A stretch of 64,000 nt of DNA from Mycolicibacterium baixiangningiae (GTDB lineage: Bacteria > Actinomycetota > Actinomycetes > Mycobacteriales > Mycobacteriaceae). Every line of letters starts with the position of its first letter. Positions within the stretch are counted from its first letter, which is position 1. The stretch spans positions 2,108,001-2,172,000 of the forward strand of contig NZ_CP066218.1 of assembly GCF_016313185.1 (NCBI RefSeq), in the 5' to 3' direction. The notes beneath the pieces are model-generated. The model made no database searches. It had not been told where the DNA came from and saw nothing but the letters and a program-made list of their open reading frames with translations. This document shows positions 21,655 to 30,530 of the stretch, piece after piece. Position numbers and translations under genes: made by a program.

Positions 21655-22323
21655 ATGGCGCAACGCAAGAAAAGCCCGTCGAGACCGGCTGGCCACAAGC
21701 GTGCGGCCGCGGCCGGCCCCCAGGGCCCCGCGGCGAGCGCCCGCGTCCTGCACAGTGTCGAAATTCACGGCGGAGAACCCGCCGCTGCGGTTCACGACGG
21801 TTCGCTGTGGGGCCGCCGCCGGGTTCTGTTGCTCAACTCCACGTACGAACCGCTGACCGCGCTGCCGTTGCGGCGGGCGGTGGTGATGTTGATGTGCGGT
21901 AAGGCCGACGTCGTGCACGACGACCCGGCCGGTCCGGTGATCCATTCGGCCAGCCGCAGCATCACCGTGCCGACGGTCATCCGGTTGCGGAATTTCGTCC
22001 GGGTGCCGTACCGGGCCCGGGTCCCGATGACCCGCGCGGCGCTCATGCACCGCGACCGGTTCCGCTGCGCCTACTGCGGCGCCAAGGCCGACACCGTCGA
22101 CCACGTGGTGCCCCGCAGCCGCGGCGGCGACCACTCGTGGGAGAACTGCGTGGCCGCGTGCGCGCCGTGCAATCACCGCAAGGCTGACCATCTGCTCAGC
22201 GAACTGGGCTGGACGCTGCGGTCGGTGCCGTTGCCGCCCAAGGGGCAGCACTGGCGGCTGCTGTCGACGGTCAAGGAACTCGACCCCGCCTGGATGAGAT
22301 ATCTGGGTGAGGGAGCGGCCTGA
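21655..22323 (+). CDS. HNH endonuclease family protein (Rv2469c-like)
   Basis: The 222-residue protein has the same length as I recall for Rv2469c. It has a basic N terminus (MAQRKKSPSRPAGHKR), a central domain with RRVLLLNSTYEPLTALPLRRA, and a C-terminal HNH module. That module runs FRCAYCGAKADTVDHVVPRS, GGDHSWENCVAACAPCNHRKADH, with two CxxC zinc knuckles and DH/N/H catalytic positions. It is a widespread actinobacterial family of unknown target. The ATG at 21655 is chosen because GGAGG lies five bases upstream; upstream in-frame codons have no ribosome site. It is divergent from glbO. Confidence 0.88.
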   Translation: MAQRKKSPSRPAGHKRAAAAGPQGPAASARVLHSVEIHGGEPAAAVHDGSLWGRRRVLLLNSTYEPLTALPLRRAVVMLMCGKADVVHDDPAGPVIHSASRSITVPTVIRLRNFVRVPYRARVPMTRAALMHRDRFRCAYCGAKADTVDHVVPRSRGGDHSWENCVAACAPCNHRKADHLLSELGWTLRSVPLPPKGQHWRLLSTVKELDPAWMRYLGEGAA

Positions 22324-22350
22324 TCCCCGCGTGGGATACGGTTTCACACC

Positions 22351-22638
22351 GTGAGCACCCCCGTGATGCACTCTCTCTTCGTCCTCGTGCCGTTGGGACT
22401 GACCGCGGTCCTCGCCCTCATGATCTGGCGGGGCAAGGGTCCGCACCCGGCGAGCTACAAAGTCTCCGAGCCGTGGAAGCATTCGCCGATCCTGTGGGCG
22501 GCCGACGAACCGGCGGCCCACCACACGGCCACGACCGGGCGCAGCGTTCAGGCCGACTCCGCCGCAGACGGTGGCAATGTCGGTGAACATCACGAGAACA
22601 CCGTGACGATTGGAGGCGGCGCAAGTGGCAAGTGGTGA
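22351..22638 (+). CDS. ctaJ: Small membrane protein, probable aa3 oxidase subunit CtaJ
   Basis: The 95-residue protein has one clear transmembrane helix at residues 7-26 ([19 protein letters not shown]). A basic stop-transfer stretch and the conserved [22 protein letters not shown] region follow, then a polar tail. The position between the Rv2469c-like HNH gene and the DUF5130 gene matches the M. smegmatis gene for CtaJ, an accessory subunit seen in the CIII2-CIV2 respiratory supercomplex; this assignment is from memory. The start is GTG at 22351. The end overlaps the next gene by 14 bases. Confidence 0.65.
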   Translation: MSTPVMHSLFVLVPLGLTAVLALMIWRGKGPHPASYKVSEPWKHSPILWAADEPAAHHTATTGRSVQADSAADGGNVGEHHENTVTIGGGASGKW

Positions 22639-23110
22639 AGTCCAGGTCACCGGTCACCGCGCGGCGGTCGAACGCCAGGGACTGCCCCGCGGCTGGGCGA
22701 TGACCTCGAGCGGACGGCTGTCCGGGGTGACGGAGCCCGGCACCCTGTCGGTGGACTACCCGTTCGCCACCAAGGACCTCGTCGTGCTCGACGACGCGAT
22801 GAAGTACGGGTCGCGGGCGGCCAAGGCCCGGTTCGCGGTGTACATCGGCGACCTCGGAGCGGACACTGCCGCCACGGCGCGCGAGATCCTGTCTCAGGTG
22901 CCGACGCCCAACAACGCGGTGCTGCTGGCGGTCTCGCCGGAGCAGCATGCGATCGAGGTGGTGTACGGCGTCGACGTGAAGGGCCGCGGTATCGAGACCG
23001 CCGCTCCGCTGGGCGTCTCGGCGGCCGCCGCGTCGTTCCAGGAGGGCAACCTCATCGACGGACTGATCAGCGGCATCCGCGTGCTCTCGGCGGGCGTCTC
23101 ACCGCGCTGA
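22625..23110 (+). CDS. DUF5130 protein (Rv2468c-like)
   Basis: The 161-residue mycobacterial protein has the sequence patterns [27 protein letters not shown] near residue 55 and [20 protein letters not shown] near residue 100. These resemble the TPM-type fold used by DUF5130 and related phosphatase-like proteins. No function is established. The GTG start at 22625 is chosen because GGAGGCGG precedes it by six bases. It overlaps the CtaJ-like gene, so the pair is translationally linked. The last 12 bases overlap the end of the convergent HNH gene. Confidence 0.75.
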   Translation: MASGEVQVTGHRAAVERQGLPRGWAMTSSGRLSGVTEPGTLSVDYPFATKDLVVLDDAMKYGSRAAKARFAVYIGDLGADTAATAREILSQVPTPNNAVLLAVSPEQHAIEVVYGVDVKGRGIETAAPLGVSAAAASFQEGNLIDGLISGIRVLSAGVSPR

Positions 23111-23476
23111 TGTCTCGGCGGGCGCATCGTCACGCGCCTGCAGCAGCGCTCCGCGGATCTCGATGTAGCGCGTCAGGAATGCCCGCTCGTCGAGGCGCTT
23201 GCGGCGCATCCACCCCGTGACCTCGTCATTGCACTTGCTGGTGTTGCAGGACGCGCAGGCGGGCACGACGTTGTCGAGCGTGTACCGCCCGCCCCTGGAG
23301 ATCGCCATCACGCAGTCGCGCTGCATGGCGCCGTCCGTCGCGCCGCAGTAGGCGCATCCGTTCCACGCGTCCTTGAGCGCCGCCCATTCGGCGGCGGTGA
23401 GATCGTTGACCACCCGATCCATCCGGAGTTTGCGCTTGCGCGCGGCGCGTGCCCTGCGAGTTCGTTTGACCGCCAC
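23099..23476 (-). CDS. Second, small HNH endonuclease
   Basis: The roughly 125-residue protein has a very basic N terminus ([17 protein letters not shown]) and an HNH module. The module runs [20 protein letters not shown], then [18 protein letters not shown], with paired CxxC motifs and the asparagine/histidine-poor centre of McrA-like small HNH proteins. The canonical DH pair after the first CxxC is replaced by RD, so catalysis is uncertain. The start is weakly determined; GTG at 23476 is used, with no good ribosome site. It lies between the DUF5130 gene and pepN. Confidence 0.7.
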   Translation of the reverse strand: MAVKRTRRARAARKRKLRMDRVVNDLTAAEWAALKDAWNGCAYCGATDGAMQRDCVMAISRGGRYTLDNVVPACASCNTSKCNDEVTGWMRRKRLDERAFLTRYIEIRGALLQARDDAPAETSAR

Positions 23477-23558
23477 CGCATGAGGATGCCGCGCGAGCGT
23501 GCGCAAACCGCCGCACGACGCTCGGTGTGTCGTGTGTGGACGCGCACGCTCGCGGGAC

Positions 23559-26156
23559 TCAGCTGATGTCGTACCGCCGCGCTCGCAAGGAGCGCTCCAC
23601 ACCCGCGCGGCCTTCGAGCACCAGCCGGCGCAGGGCCGGCGGCACGTCTCCGTCGAGGAAGCGATCCGCGGCTGCCAGCGCGTCGTCGCTGATGTCCCAC
23701 GACGGGTACAGGCCGACCACGACCGTCTGCGCGACCTCACTCGACCGGCGCTCCCACACCCCGGCGATGGCCGCGAAGTACTTCTCCGTATACGGCGCCA
23801 GCACGGCCTGCTGACCCGGCTGCACGATTCCGCCGACGATCGACCGGGTGGTGATGTTGGCGAGCGTGTCGTCCTCGAGAACCTGTTGCCACGCAGCCTC
23901 TTTCACCGCGGGCTGGGGCCGCGCCGCCGACGCCGCCGCCGCGTGGCGCCGGCCGGCCGCGGTCCGGTCGCGCTGCGCCTCGGCGTCGATGAAAGGCGTC
24001 TCGGGGCCGTCGGCGTCGATGTCGCCGCTGGCGGCCAGCGCCGTGACGATGCGCCAGCGCAGGTCGGTGTCGAGGACCAGCCCCGGCAGGTTGACCTCGG
24101 CGGGCTCGTTGTCGAGCAGTGTCGCCAGCACGGCGACCTGGTTGCGCGACAGCACCGAATTACACAGCGCGTTGACGAAGGCCAGCTGGTGGTCCGAACC
24201 TGGGGCCGACTCGCGCGCCAGGTCCAGCAGCCGGTCGGTGAACGCCGGCCACCCGTTCTCCTTCGCCCACTCCGGATCGGCGTAGGAGTTCAGCGCGGTC
24301 TGCGCCTGCAGCAGCAACCGCTGCGCCACACCCACCTCGGTCTCGGCGTGCACACCGCTCATCACTAGGGCCACGAAGTCGCGCGCCTTGAGCTCGGCTT
24401 CGCGGGTCATCTCCCAGGCCGCCGACCAGGCCAGCGTGCGCGGCAACGGTTCGGCGATGTCGGCGATCCGGGTCAGCACCGTCTGCAGCGAATCCGGATC
24501 CAGCCGCAATGCGCAGTACGTCAGGTCGTCGTCGTTGACCAGTACCAGCTTGCCGCGCGGAACCCCTTGCAGCGCAGGAACGTCGGTGCTCTCGCCCTCG
24601 ACGTCGAGTTCCTCGCGGTGCACCCGCACCAGCTTGCCGGTCGTGGCGTCGTCGTCATACACGCCGACCGCGAGCCGGTGCACACGGGTCTCCCCGGCGC
24701 CCGGTGCGGCGCCGCTCTGCGCGATCGCGAAGCGCGTGAAGCGGCCCTCGCCGTCCACGTCGAATTCGGCGCGCAGCGTATTGAGCCCGGTCGTCTTGAG
24801 CCACTGACGGCCCCACCCGGACAGGTCGCGGCCCGACGACTTCTCGAGGGCACCGAGCAGGTCGCCGAATGTCGCATTGGCGAACGCGTGGTCGCGGAAG
24901 TAGTCCCGCAGACCGGCGAGGAACGACTCCTTCCCGACGTAGGCGACGAGCTGTTTGAGGACGCTGGCGCCCTTGGCGTAGGTGATGCCGTCGAAGTTCA
25001 CCTCGACCGCATGCAGGTCGGGGATGTCGGCGGCGACGGGATGCGTCGAGGGCAACTGGTCCTGGCGGTAGGCCCACGACTTCTCCGCGTTGGCGAAGGT
25101 GGTCCAGGCCTGGTCGTATTCGGTCGACTCCGCCTGGCACAGCACCGAGGCGAACGTGGCGAACGACTCGTTGAGCCACAGGTCGTCCCACCAGGTCATG
25201 GTGACCAGGTCGCCGAACCACATGTGCGCCATCTCGTGCAGCACCGTCTCGGCGCGGCGCTCGTAGGAGGCGCGGGTGACCTTGCTGCGGAAGACGTAGT
25301 CCTCCAGGAAGGTCACCGCGCCGGCGTTCTCCATCGCGCCCGCGTTGAACTCCGGGACGAACAGCTGGTCGTATTTGCCGAAGGCGTACGGCACGCCGAA
25401 GTTGTTGTGGTAGAAGCCGAATCCCTGCTTCGTCTCGGTGAACAGCCGCTCGTCGTCCATGTACTCGGCCAGCGATTTGCGGCAGAACAGGCCGAGCGGG
25501 ATCTCCCCGTGCTCGTCGCGGTACAGGTCGTCCCAGCGGGCGTAGGGGCCGGCGATCAGCGCGACGAGGTAGGTGCTCATCCGCGGGGTCTGCACGAAGA
25601 CGTGCGTCTTGCTGGCGCCCGACGAAGCTGCATCAGTGCGGCTTCCTTCCAATGCGCCGTTGGACACCACCTCCCAGTGCGCGGGCGCGGTGACCGTCAC
25701 ATCGAACGTCGCCTTGAGGTCGGGCTGGTCGAAACAGGCGAACATGCGCTTGGCGTCGGCGGTCTCGAACTGCGAGTACAGGTACACCTCGTCGTCGACC
25801 GGGTCGACGAAGCGGTGCAGCCCCTCACCTGTGTTCGAGTACCGGCAGTCGGCGTCGACGACGACTTCGTTGCGCCCGGCCAGGCCGGTCAGCGGGATGC
25901 CGGTCGATTCGTCGTAGCCGGACACGTCGATGTCGTGGCCGTTGAGGGTGGCCGCGCGGATGGTGTCGGCCGCGATGTCGATGTAGCTGTCGGCGCCGGC
26001 CGTCGCGTCGAACGTGACGGTGGTCTTCGAGCGGAACGTCTTCTCACCGGGTGCGCCGGCACCGTCGGTGAGGTCCAGTTCGATGCGGTAGTTGTCGACG
26101 GTGATCAGCGCCGCGCGCTCGACGGCCGCCTCGCGGGTCAGGTTGGGAAGTGCCAC
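23559..26156 (-). CDS. pepN: Aminopeptidase N (M1 family)
   Basis: The 865-residue protein (M. tuberculosis PepN 861) is an M1 zinc metallopeptidase. The exopeptidase motif is FNAGAMENAGAV. The zinc site is HEMAHMWFGDLVTMTWWDDLWLNE (in pieces), giving HExxH and the downstream glutamate. The N-terminal beta domain has FACFDQPDLKATFDVTVTAP, and the C-terminal ERAP1-like helical domain is complete. It removes N-terminal amino acids from peptides in the cytosol. The start is the GTG giving ALPNLTREAAVERAALIT; three upstream codons are possible. Confidence 0.95.
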   Translation of the reverse strand: MALPNLTREAAVERAALITVDNYRIELDLTDGAGAPGEKTFRSKTTVTFDATAGADSYIDIAADTIRAATLNGHDIDVSGYDESTGIPLTGLAGRNEVVVDADCRYSNTGEGLHRFVDPVDDEVYLYSQFETADAKRMFACFDQPDLKATFDVTVTAPAHWEVVSNGALEGSRTDAASSGASKTHVFVQTPRMSTYLVALIAGPYARWDDLYRDEHGEIPLGLFCRKSLAEYMDDERLFTETKQGFGFYHNNFGVPYAFGKYDQLFVPEFNAGAMENAGAVTFLEDYVFRSKVTRASYERRAETVLHEMAHMWFGDLVTMTWWDDLWLNESFATFASVLCQAESTEYDQAWTTFANAEKSWAYRQDQLPSTHPVAADIPDLHAVEVNFDGITYAKGASVLKQLVAYVGKESFLAGLRDYFRDHAFANATFGDLLGALEKSSGRDLSGWGRQWLKTTGLNTLRAEFDVDGEGRFTRFAIAQSGAAPGAGETRVHRLAVGVYDDDATTGKLVRVHREELDVEGESTDVPALQGVPRGKLVLVNDDDLTYCALRLDPDSLQTVLTRIADIAEPLPRTLAWSAAWEMTREAELKARDFVALVMSGVHAETEVGVAQRLLLQAQTALNSYADPEWAKENGWPAFTDRLLDLARESAPGSDHQLAFVNALCNSVLSRNQVAVLATLLDNEPAEVNLPGLVLDTDLRWRIVTALAASGDIDADGPETPFIDAEAQRDRTAAGRRHAAAASAARPQPAVKEAAWQQVLEDDTLANITTRSIVGGIVQPGQQAVLAPYTEKYFAAIAGVWERRSSEVAQTVVVGLYPSWDISDDALAAADRFLDGDVPPALRRLVLEGRAGVERSLRARRYDIS

Positions 26157-26166
26157 GCCTCCCAAC

Positions 26167-26559
26167 CTATCGGGCTCCGGGGAACCTCGTCGTCTGCAGC
26201 CAGTTCAGGAACGTGCCGTTGCCCACCGAGGACATCATCTGCGGGCAGTACATCTGGATGGCGATGCCGGCGAAGAACGCCGCGAGGTCGGGTGGGACGC
26301 CGTCGTTGCGGACCGTCGAAACGACCTTGACGAAGTCCTTGCCGGGCTCGACGAGCATCGGGCAGACCCGCTTGCCGAGTGCGACGGTGTCGACCGGATT
26401 GTCGTATCGGAGCCCGGCCCTGTTGAGCGCGTTGAGGAAGGCTTTGTCGTTCGGGTTGAGCGGGTCGGCGCCTGCGGGCGTCGCGGTGATCATGGCGCCG
26501 GTCATGAAGGTCGCGGCGGCCGCCGCGGCCATCCACCGGGTTCGAGCTGTTGCGGACAT
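26167..26559 (-). CDS. Secreted DUF732 protein
   Basis: The 130-residue protein has a Sec signal peptide (residues 1-32, MSATARTRWMAAAAAATFMTG then cleavage after PAGA). The mature DUF732 domain contains DKAFLNALNRAGLRYDNPVDTVALGKRVC and two cysteines (CPM and YCPQ) likely to form a disulfide. DUF732 proteins are abundant secreted mycobacterial proteins of unknown role. It lies directly upstream of pepN on the same strand with a 10-bp gap, so it may share a promoter. Confidence 0.8.
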   Translation of the reverse strand: MSATARTRWMAAAAAATFMTGAMITATPAGADPLNPNDKAFLNALNRAGLRYDNPVDTVALGKRVCPMLVEPGKDFVKVVSTVRNDGVPPDLAAFFAGIAIQMYCPQMMSSVGNGTFLNWLQTTRFPGAR

Positions 26560-26749
26560 GGTGCTCCTCGTCTGTCCACTGTCACACTGGTTTACTCAGG
26601 TCACAGGAACAACACGGTTGGGTCAAGGTTGACCCACGGGCGTGTGCCGCGCAGGCCGGCGTGGGGGATGGCGTGTTGGGGAACACGGGGGACGAAACTG
26701 AAGTTGTGCCGCATAGATCTGTGTCCTCGTCACCGAAAGGATCCCGCTG

Positions 26750-27370
26750 ATGGCTGAGAAGTCGAAGGCCGATTTCTGGTTCGACCCGCTGTGCCCGTGG
26801 TGCTGGATCACCTCCCGCTGGATCCTCGAGGTGGAGAAGGTCCGCGACATCGAGGTGACCTTCCATGTGATGAGCCTCGGCGTGCTCAACGAGGGGCGCG
26901 ATCTGCCCGAGCAGTACCAGGAGGCGATGAAGCGGGCATGGGGTCCGGTGCGGGTCGCGATCGCCGCCGAACAGGCCAAGGGCCCGGAGGTGCTGGCGCC
27001 GCTCTACACCGCGATGGGCACGCGCATCCACAACCAGGGCTACGGGGAATCCGATCCCGAGTTCACCGCGGTCATCTCCGAATCGCTGGCCGAGGTGGGC
27101 CTGCCCGCGGAACTGGCACAGGCAGCGACGTCCGACGAGTACGACGACGCGCTGCGCAAGAGCCACCATGCGGGCATGGACCCCGTCGGCGACGACGTCG
27201 GCACCCCGACCATCCACGTCAACGGGGTGGCGTTCTTCGGTCCCGTGCTGTCGAAGATCCCTCGTGGCGAAGAGGCCGGGAAGCTGTGGGACGCCTCGGT
27301 GATCTTCGCGTCCTATCCGCACTTCTGGGAGCTCAAGCGCACCCGCACCGAGAAGCCGTCCTTCGACTGA
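26750..27370 (+). CDS. DsbA-fold mycothiol-dependent oxidoreductase (Rv2466c-like)
   Basis: The 206-residue protein matches Rv2466c (207). The thioredoxin-fold active site is DPLCPWCW at residues 11-18, a helical insertion follows, and the cis-proline loop is GTPTIHVNG near residue 150. In M. tuberculosis this enzyme is a mycothiol-dependent, SigH-controlled reductase that also reduces thienopyrimidine nitro prodrugs. There is no signal peptide, so it is cytosolic. The ATG lies nine bases after AAAGGA. Confidence 0.9.
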   Translation: MAEKSKADFWFDPLCPWCWITSRWILEVEKVRDIEVTFHVMSLGVLNEGRDLPEQYQEAMKRAWGPVRVAIAAEQAKGPEVLAPLYTAMGTRIHNQGYGESDPEFTAVISESLAEVGLPAELAQAATSDEYDDALRKSHHAGMDPVGDDVGTPTIHVNGVAFFGPVLSKIPRGEEAGKLWDASVIFASYPHFWELKRTRTEKPSFD

Positions 27371-27484
27371 TCTTCGGCGTGGGCCGCGTATCGAAACGGC
27401 GCGGACCGGGTATGAGTGTGCAACCATCGATGACGCCCAGCCAGGGGCGGAGTCGAATCCCGCCCTCGAATCCCGGAGACGACG

Positions 27485-29296
27485 ATGTCCATCGATAGCC
27501 AAGAGCGGTCCGGCACGACCTCTGCGAACGTCGCCACGATGTTCTTCGACCGTGTCGAGAAGTCGGCCCAACGCGAGGCGTTCCGCCGGCTCGAAGACGG
27601 CAAGTGGGAGTCGCTGACATGGGAGCAGGCCGCCGATCAGGTCGAGGCGCTGGCTGCCGGTCTGCTCGCGTTGGGCATCGAATCCGAACAGCGGGTGGGC
27701 ATCGCGTCGAGTACCCGGTACGAGTGGATCCTGGCGGATCTGGCGATCATGTGCGCCGCGGCCGCCACCACCACCGTGTATCCGACGACCAACGCCACCG
27801 ATACGGCCTACATCCTCAGCGACTCGGACTCGCGGTTCGTGTTCGCCGAGGACGAGGCGCAGCTGGAGAAGCTGCGGGAGAAGCGTGACGAACTGCCGGA
27901 CCTCGAGAAGGTGGTGCTGTTCGACGGTGACGGTGACGGTGACTGGGTGCTGGGCCTGGCCGATGTCATCGAGCTGGGCAGAAAGCACCTCGAACAGCAG
28001 CCGTCGGCGGTGCGTGAGCGTTCCGCGTCGATCGCCCCTGACCAACTGGCGACGCTGATCTACACCTCGGGCACCACCGGAAAACCCAAGGGCGTCAGGC
28101 TCGCTCACCGTGCCTGGGTGTACGAGGGCGACACGATCGCCGGCTTCGGGATCCTCGACGAGAGCGATCTGCAGCTGCTGTGGCTGCCGCTGGCGCACGC
28201 GTTCGGCAAGGTGCTGATCTCGGCTCAGCTGGCCTGCGGATTCGCCAGTGCCATCGACGGCCGGGTCGACAAGATCGTCGAGAACATGGGGACGCTGAAG
28301 CCGACCTTCATGGGCGCGGCGCCGCGGATCTTCGAGAAGGCGCACGCCAAGGTGGTCAGGTCGCAGAGCGGCGTCAAGGAGAAGCTGTTTAACGCCGCGT
28401 TCGCGGTCGGCCGCGAGGTGAGCCGGCGCCGGCGGGCCGGCAAGTCGGTACCGCCGCCACTTGCCCTGGCGCACAGCGTGTTCGACCGCCTGGTCTTCAG
28501 CAAGGTGCGCGACGTGTTCGGCGGCCGCATCCGGTTCATGATCTCCGGCTCGGCGCCGTTGAACCGCGACATCGCGGAGTGGTTCCACGCCGCCGGCCTG
28601 CTGATCCTCGAGGGCTACGGCCTGACCGAGACCGCGGCAGGCGCGTTCATCAACCGGCTGGAGAACTACCGCCTCGGCACCGTCGGCCAGGTTTTCGACG
28701 GCAGCGAGGTTCGGCTCAGCGACGACGGCGAAGTGCAGATCAAGGGCCCCTGCGTGATGGACGGGTATCACAACCTGCCCGACAAGACCGCCGAGACGCT
28801 GACCGAGGACGGCTGGTTGCGCACCGGTGACCGGGGCCAGCTCGACGACGACGGTTTCCTCACCATCACCGGCCGGCTCAAGGAGTTGTTCAAGACCTCC
28901 GGTGGCAAATACGTTGCGCCGCCTGCCATCGAGGGCAGGTTCATGGCGCTGTGCCCGTATGCCGGCCACATGCTGGTGTTCGGCGAATCCCGCAACTTCT
29001 GCGTAGCGCTGGTGACACTGGACCCCGATGCCATCTCGGGGTGGGCCGACGAGAACGGCATGGGGGACAAGTCCTACGCCGACCTGGCGAAGTCCGATGC
29101 GGTGCGCGAGTTGATCGGTGAGTACATCGAGCGGCTCAACTCCGAGCTGAACCGGTGGGAGACCATCAAGAAGTGGGCGATCCTCGACCACGACCTCTCC
29201 ATCGAGAACAACGAGCTGACACCGTCGTTGAAGGTCAAACGGTCGGTCGTGCAGGAGAAGCAGCAGGATCTTCTCGACTCGTTCTACTCCGGCTAG
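27485..29296 (+). CDS. Long-chain acyl-CoA synthetase (FadD15-like)
   Basis: The 603-residue adenylate-forming enzyme has the P-loop IYTSGTTGKPKGVRLAHR near residue 195. It also has ILEGYGLTETAAGAFIN near 375 and the hinge region DGWLRTGDRGQLDDDGFLTITGRLKE (in pieces) near 440, and ends SLKVKRSVVQEKQQDLLDSFY. Length and motifs fit the FadD15 group (Rv2187, 600), which activates free fatty acids to acyl-CoA for degradation or lipid synthesis. It is not adjacent to Rv2466c in M. tuberculosis. The stop shares a CTAG with the convergent flavodoxin-fold gene. Confidence 0.88.
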   Translation: MSIDSQERSGTTSANVATMFFDRVEKSAQREAFRRLEDGKWESLTWEQAADQVEALAAGLLALGIESEQRVGIASSTRYEWILADLAIMCAAAATTTVYPTTNATDTAYILSDSDSRFVFAEDEAQLEKLREKRDELPDLEKVVLFDGDGDGDWVLGLADVIELGRKHLEQQPSAVRERSASIAPDQLATLIYTSGTTGKPKGVRLAHRAWVYEGDTIAGFGILDESDLQLLWLPLAHAFGKVLISAQLACGFASAIDGRVDKIVENMGTLKPTFMGAAPRIFEKAHAKVVRSQSGVKEKLFNAAFAVGREVSRRRRAGKSVPPPLALAHSVFDRLVFSKVRDVFGGRIRFMISGSAPLNRDIAEWFHAAGLLILEGYGLTETAAGAFINRLENYRLGTVGQVFDGSEVRLSDDGEVQIKGPCVMDGYHNLPDKTAETLTEDGWLRTGDRGQLDDDGFLTITGRLKELFKTSGGKYVAPPAIEGRFMALCPYAGHMLVFGESRNFCVALVTLDPDAISGWADENGMGDKSYADLAKSDAVRELIGEYIERLNSELNRWETIKKWAILDHDLSIENNELTPSLKVKRSVVQEKQQDLLDSFYSG

Positions 29297-29925
29297 CTCC
29301 AGACGCGGTTCGACCGTGCGGTGTCGATCCGGTAGTCGGTGACGCGGATGTCGAACAACCGGCCGCCGAGGTCGCGGGCGCGTGCCAACGGGTCGCTCGG
29401 ATCGTGGACGATCTCGCCGCGGCTGTTGGCGTTGCCGACGACGATGCCGACGAGGTTCTGGTTCAGGTACCGGGTCAGTTCCTGAAACTGGGCGGCCACG
29501 CCGTGCGTGGCGCCGACGTAGCTCTCCTCGCAGGAGATCAGCACGCCGACCGTCTTGCCCGCGATCCCGTTGACCACGGTCTCCTGCTCCGGCGCGCTGT
29601 TGGCGGTGTAGCAGAACAGCCGGTCGAACACGGTCTTGAGCCGGCCTGGCATGCCGTAGAAGTACAGCGGCATCGCGAACACGATCCCGTCGGCAGGCAG
29701 GATCTTGTCCAGCAGCAGCTCGGAGTACCGGTCGTCGAGTGAGCACCGGCCGTCCTGAGGGCTTCGGCACAGCCGGCAGTTGCCGAGCAGTCGATCGACG
29801 TAGTCGTCGAGGAACAAGTGCTCCACGTCGTTGCCCGCGGCGCGCGCACCGTCGATCGCCGCGTCGGCCAGCGCATGGGAGTTGCCGTCGTGGCGGGGAC
29901 CGGCACTGATCACGAGAACCTTCAC
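29293..29925 (-). CDS. Flavodoxin-fold NAD(P)H-dependent FMN reductase
   Basis: The 210-residue protein begins VKVLVISAGPRHDGNSHALAD, the FMN-phosphate loop of the flavodoxin/NADPH-dependent FMN reductase fold. FAMPLYFYGMPGRLKTVFDRLF near residue 90 is the second flavin loop. A cysteine pair, CRLCRSPQDGRC near residue 55, resembles iron-sulfur flavoprotein members. It probably reduces quinones or flavin. The GTG at 29925 follows AAGGTGTC; a longer frame lacks homology and crosses the divergent promoter. Confidence 0.75.
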   Translation of the reverse strand: MKVLVISAGPRHDGNSHALADAAIDGARAAGNDVEHLFLDDYVDRLLGNCRLCRSPQDGRCSLDDRYSELLLDKILPADGIVFAMPLYFYGMPGRLKTVFDRLFCYTANSAPEQETVVNGIAGKTVGVLISCEESYVGATHGVAAQFQELTRYLNQNLVGIVVGNANSRGEIVHDPSDPLARARDLGGRLFDIRVTDYRIDTARSNRVWS

Positions 29926-30005
29926 GACACCTTCAATGCCGCTGGGCGCCGGTTTGTTTCCGGATGTTTGCTCCGGTTGCGGTCGCGCTCGGTCGATACG
30001 AGGGT

Positions 30006-30530
30006 ATGACGGTGACGATCGCCGAACCGTCCCCGGTGTTACCTTTGGCTGTGCCATCTTCAGCTCCCCTGACCAGCGTTGCCACCATGCTCGACGTCGC
30101 CTATGCCGAAGCCCGAAAAGGACTGTCGCAAGGTGGTATTCCTATCGGTGCCGCGCTCTTCAGCGCCGACGGCGTGTTGCTCGGCAGTGGCCACAACCGC
30201 CGGGTCCAGGACGACGATCCGTCGGTGCACGCCGAGACCGATGCCTTCCGCAACGCCGGCCGCCAGCGTGACTACCGGTCCACCGTGATGGTGACGACCC
30301 TGTCGCCGTGCTGGTACTGCAGCGGACTGGTGCGACAGTTCAACATCGGCGCCGTGATCGTGGGGGAGAGCCGCACCTTCACCGGCGGCCACGAGTGGTT
30401 GGCCGAACACGGTGTGAAGGTCACCGTCGTCGACGACGAGCGCTGCGTGTCGATGATGAGTGAGTTCATCAGCGCCCAGCCGCAACTGTGGAACGAGGAC
30501 ATCGGAATCGCCGAGGGCGTGGCCGAGTGA
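30006..30530 (+). CDS. Nucleobase deaminase, cytosine deaminase-like (Fcy1 type)
   Basis: The zinc deaminase has PSVHAETDAFRNAG for the first zinc histidine and catalytic glutamate, and LSPCWYCSG for the two zinc cysteines. The C-terminal VVDDERCVSMMSEFI then PQLWNEDIGIAE closely resembles the end of yeast cytosine deaminase rather than cytidine or guanine deaminases. It likely deaminates cytosine or a related nucleobase to the oxo form. The start is unsettled: ATG 30006 (175 aa), GTG 30051 and ATG 30087 are all in frame and none has a good ribosome site. The stop overlaps the oxygenase start (GTGA). Confidence 0.78.
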   Translation: MTVTIAEPSPVLPLAVPSSAPLTSVATMLDVAYAEARKGLSQGGIPIGAALFSADGVLLGSGHNRRVQDDDPSVHAETDAFRNAGRQRDYRSTVMVTTLSPCWYCSGLVRQFNIGAVIVGESRTFTGGHEWLAEHGVKVTVVDDERCVSMMSEFISAQPQLWNEDIGIAEGVAE

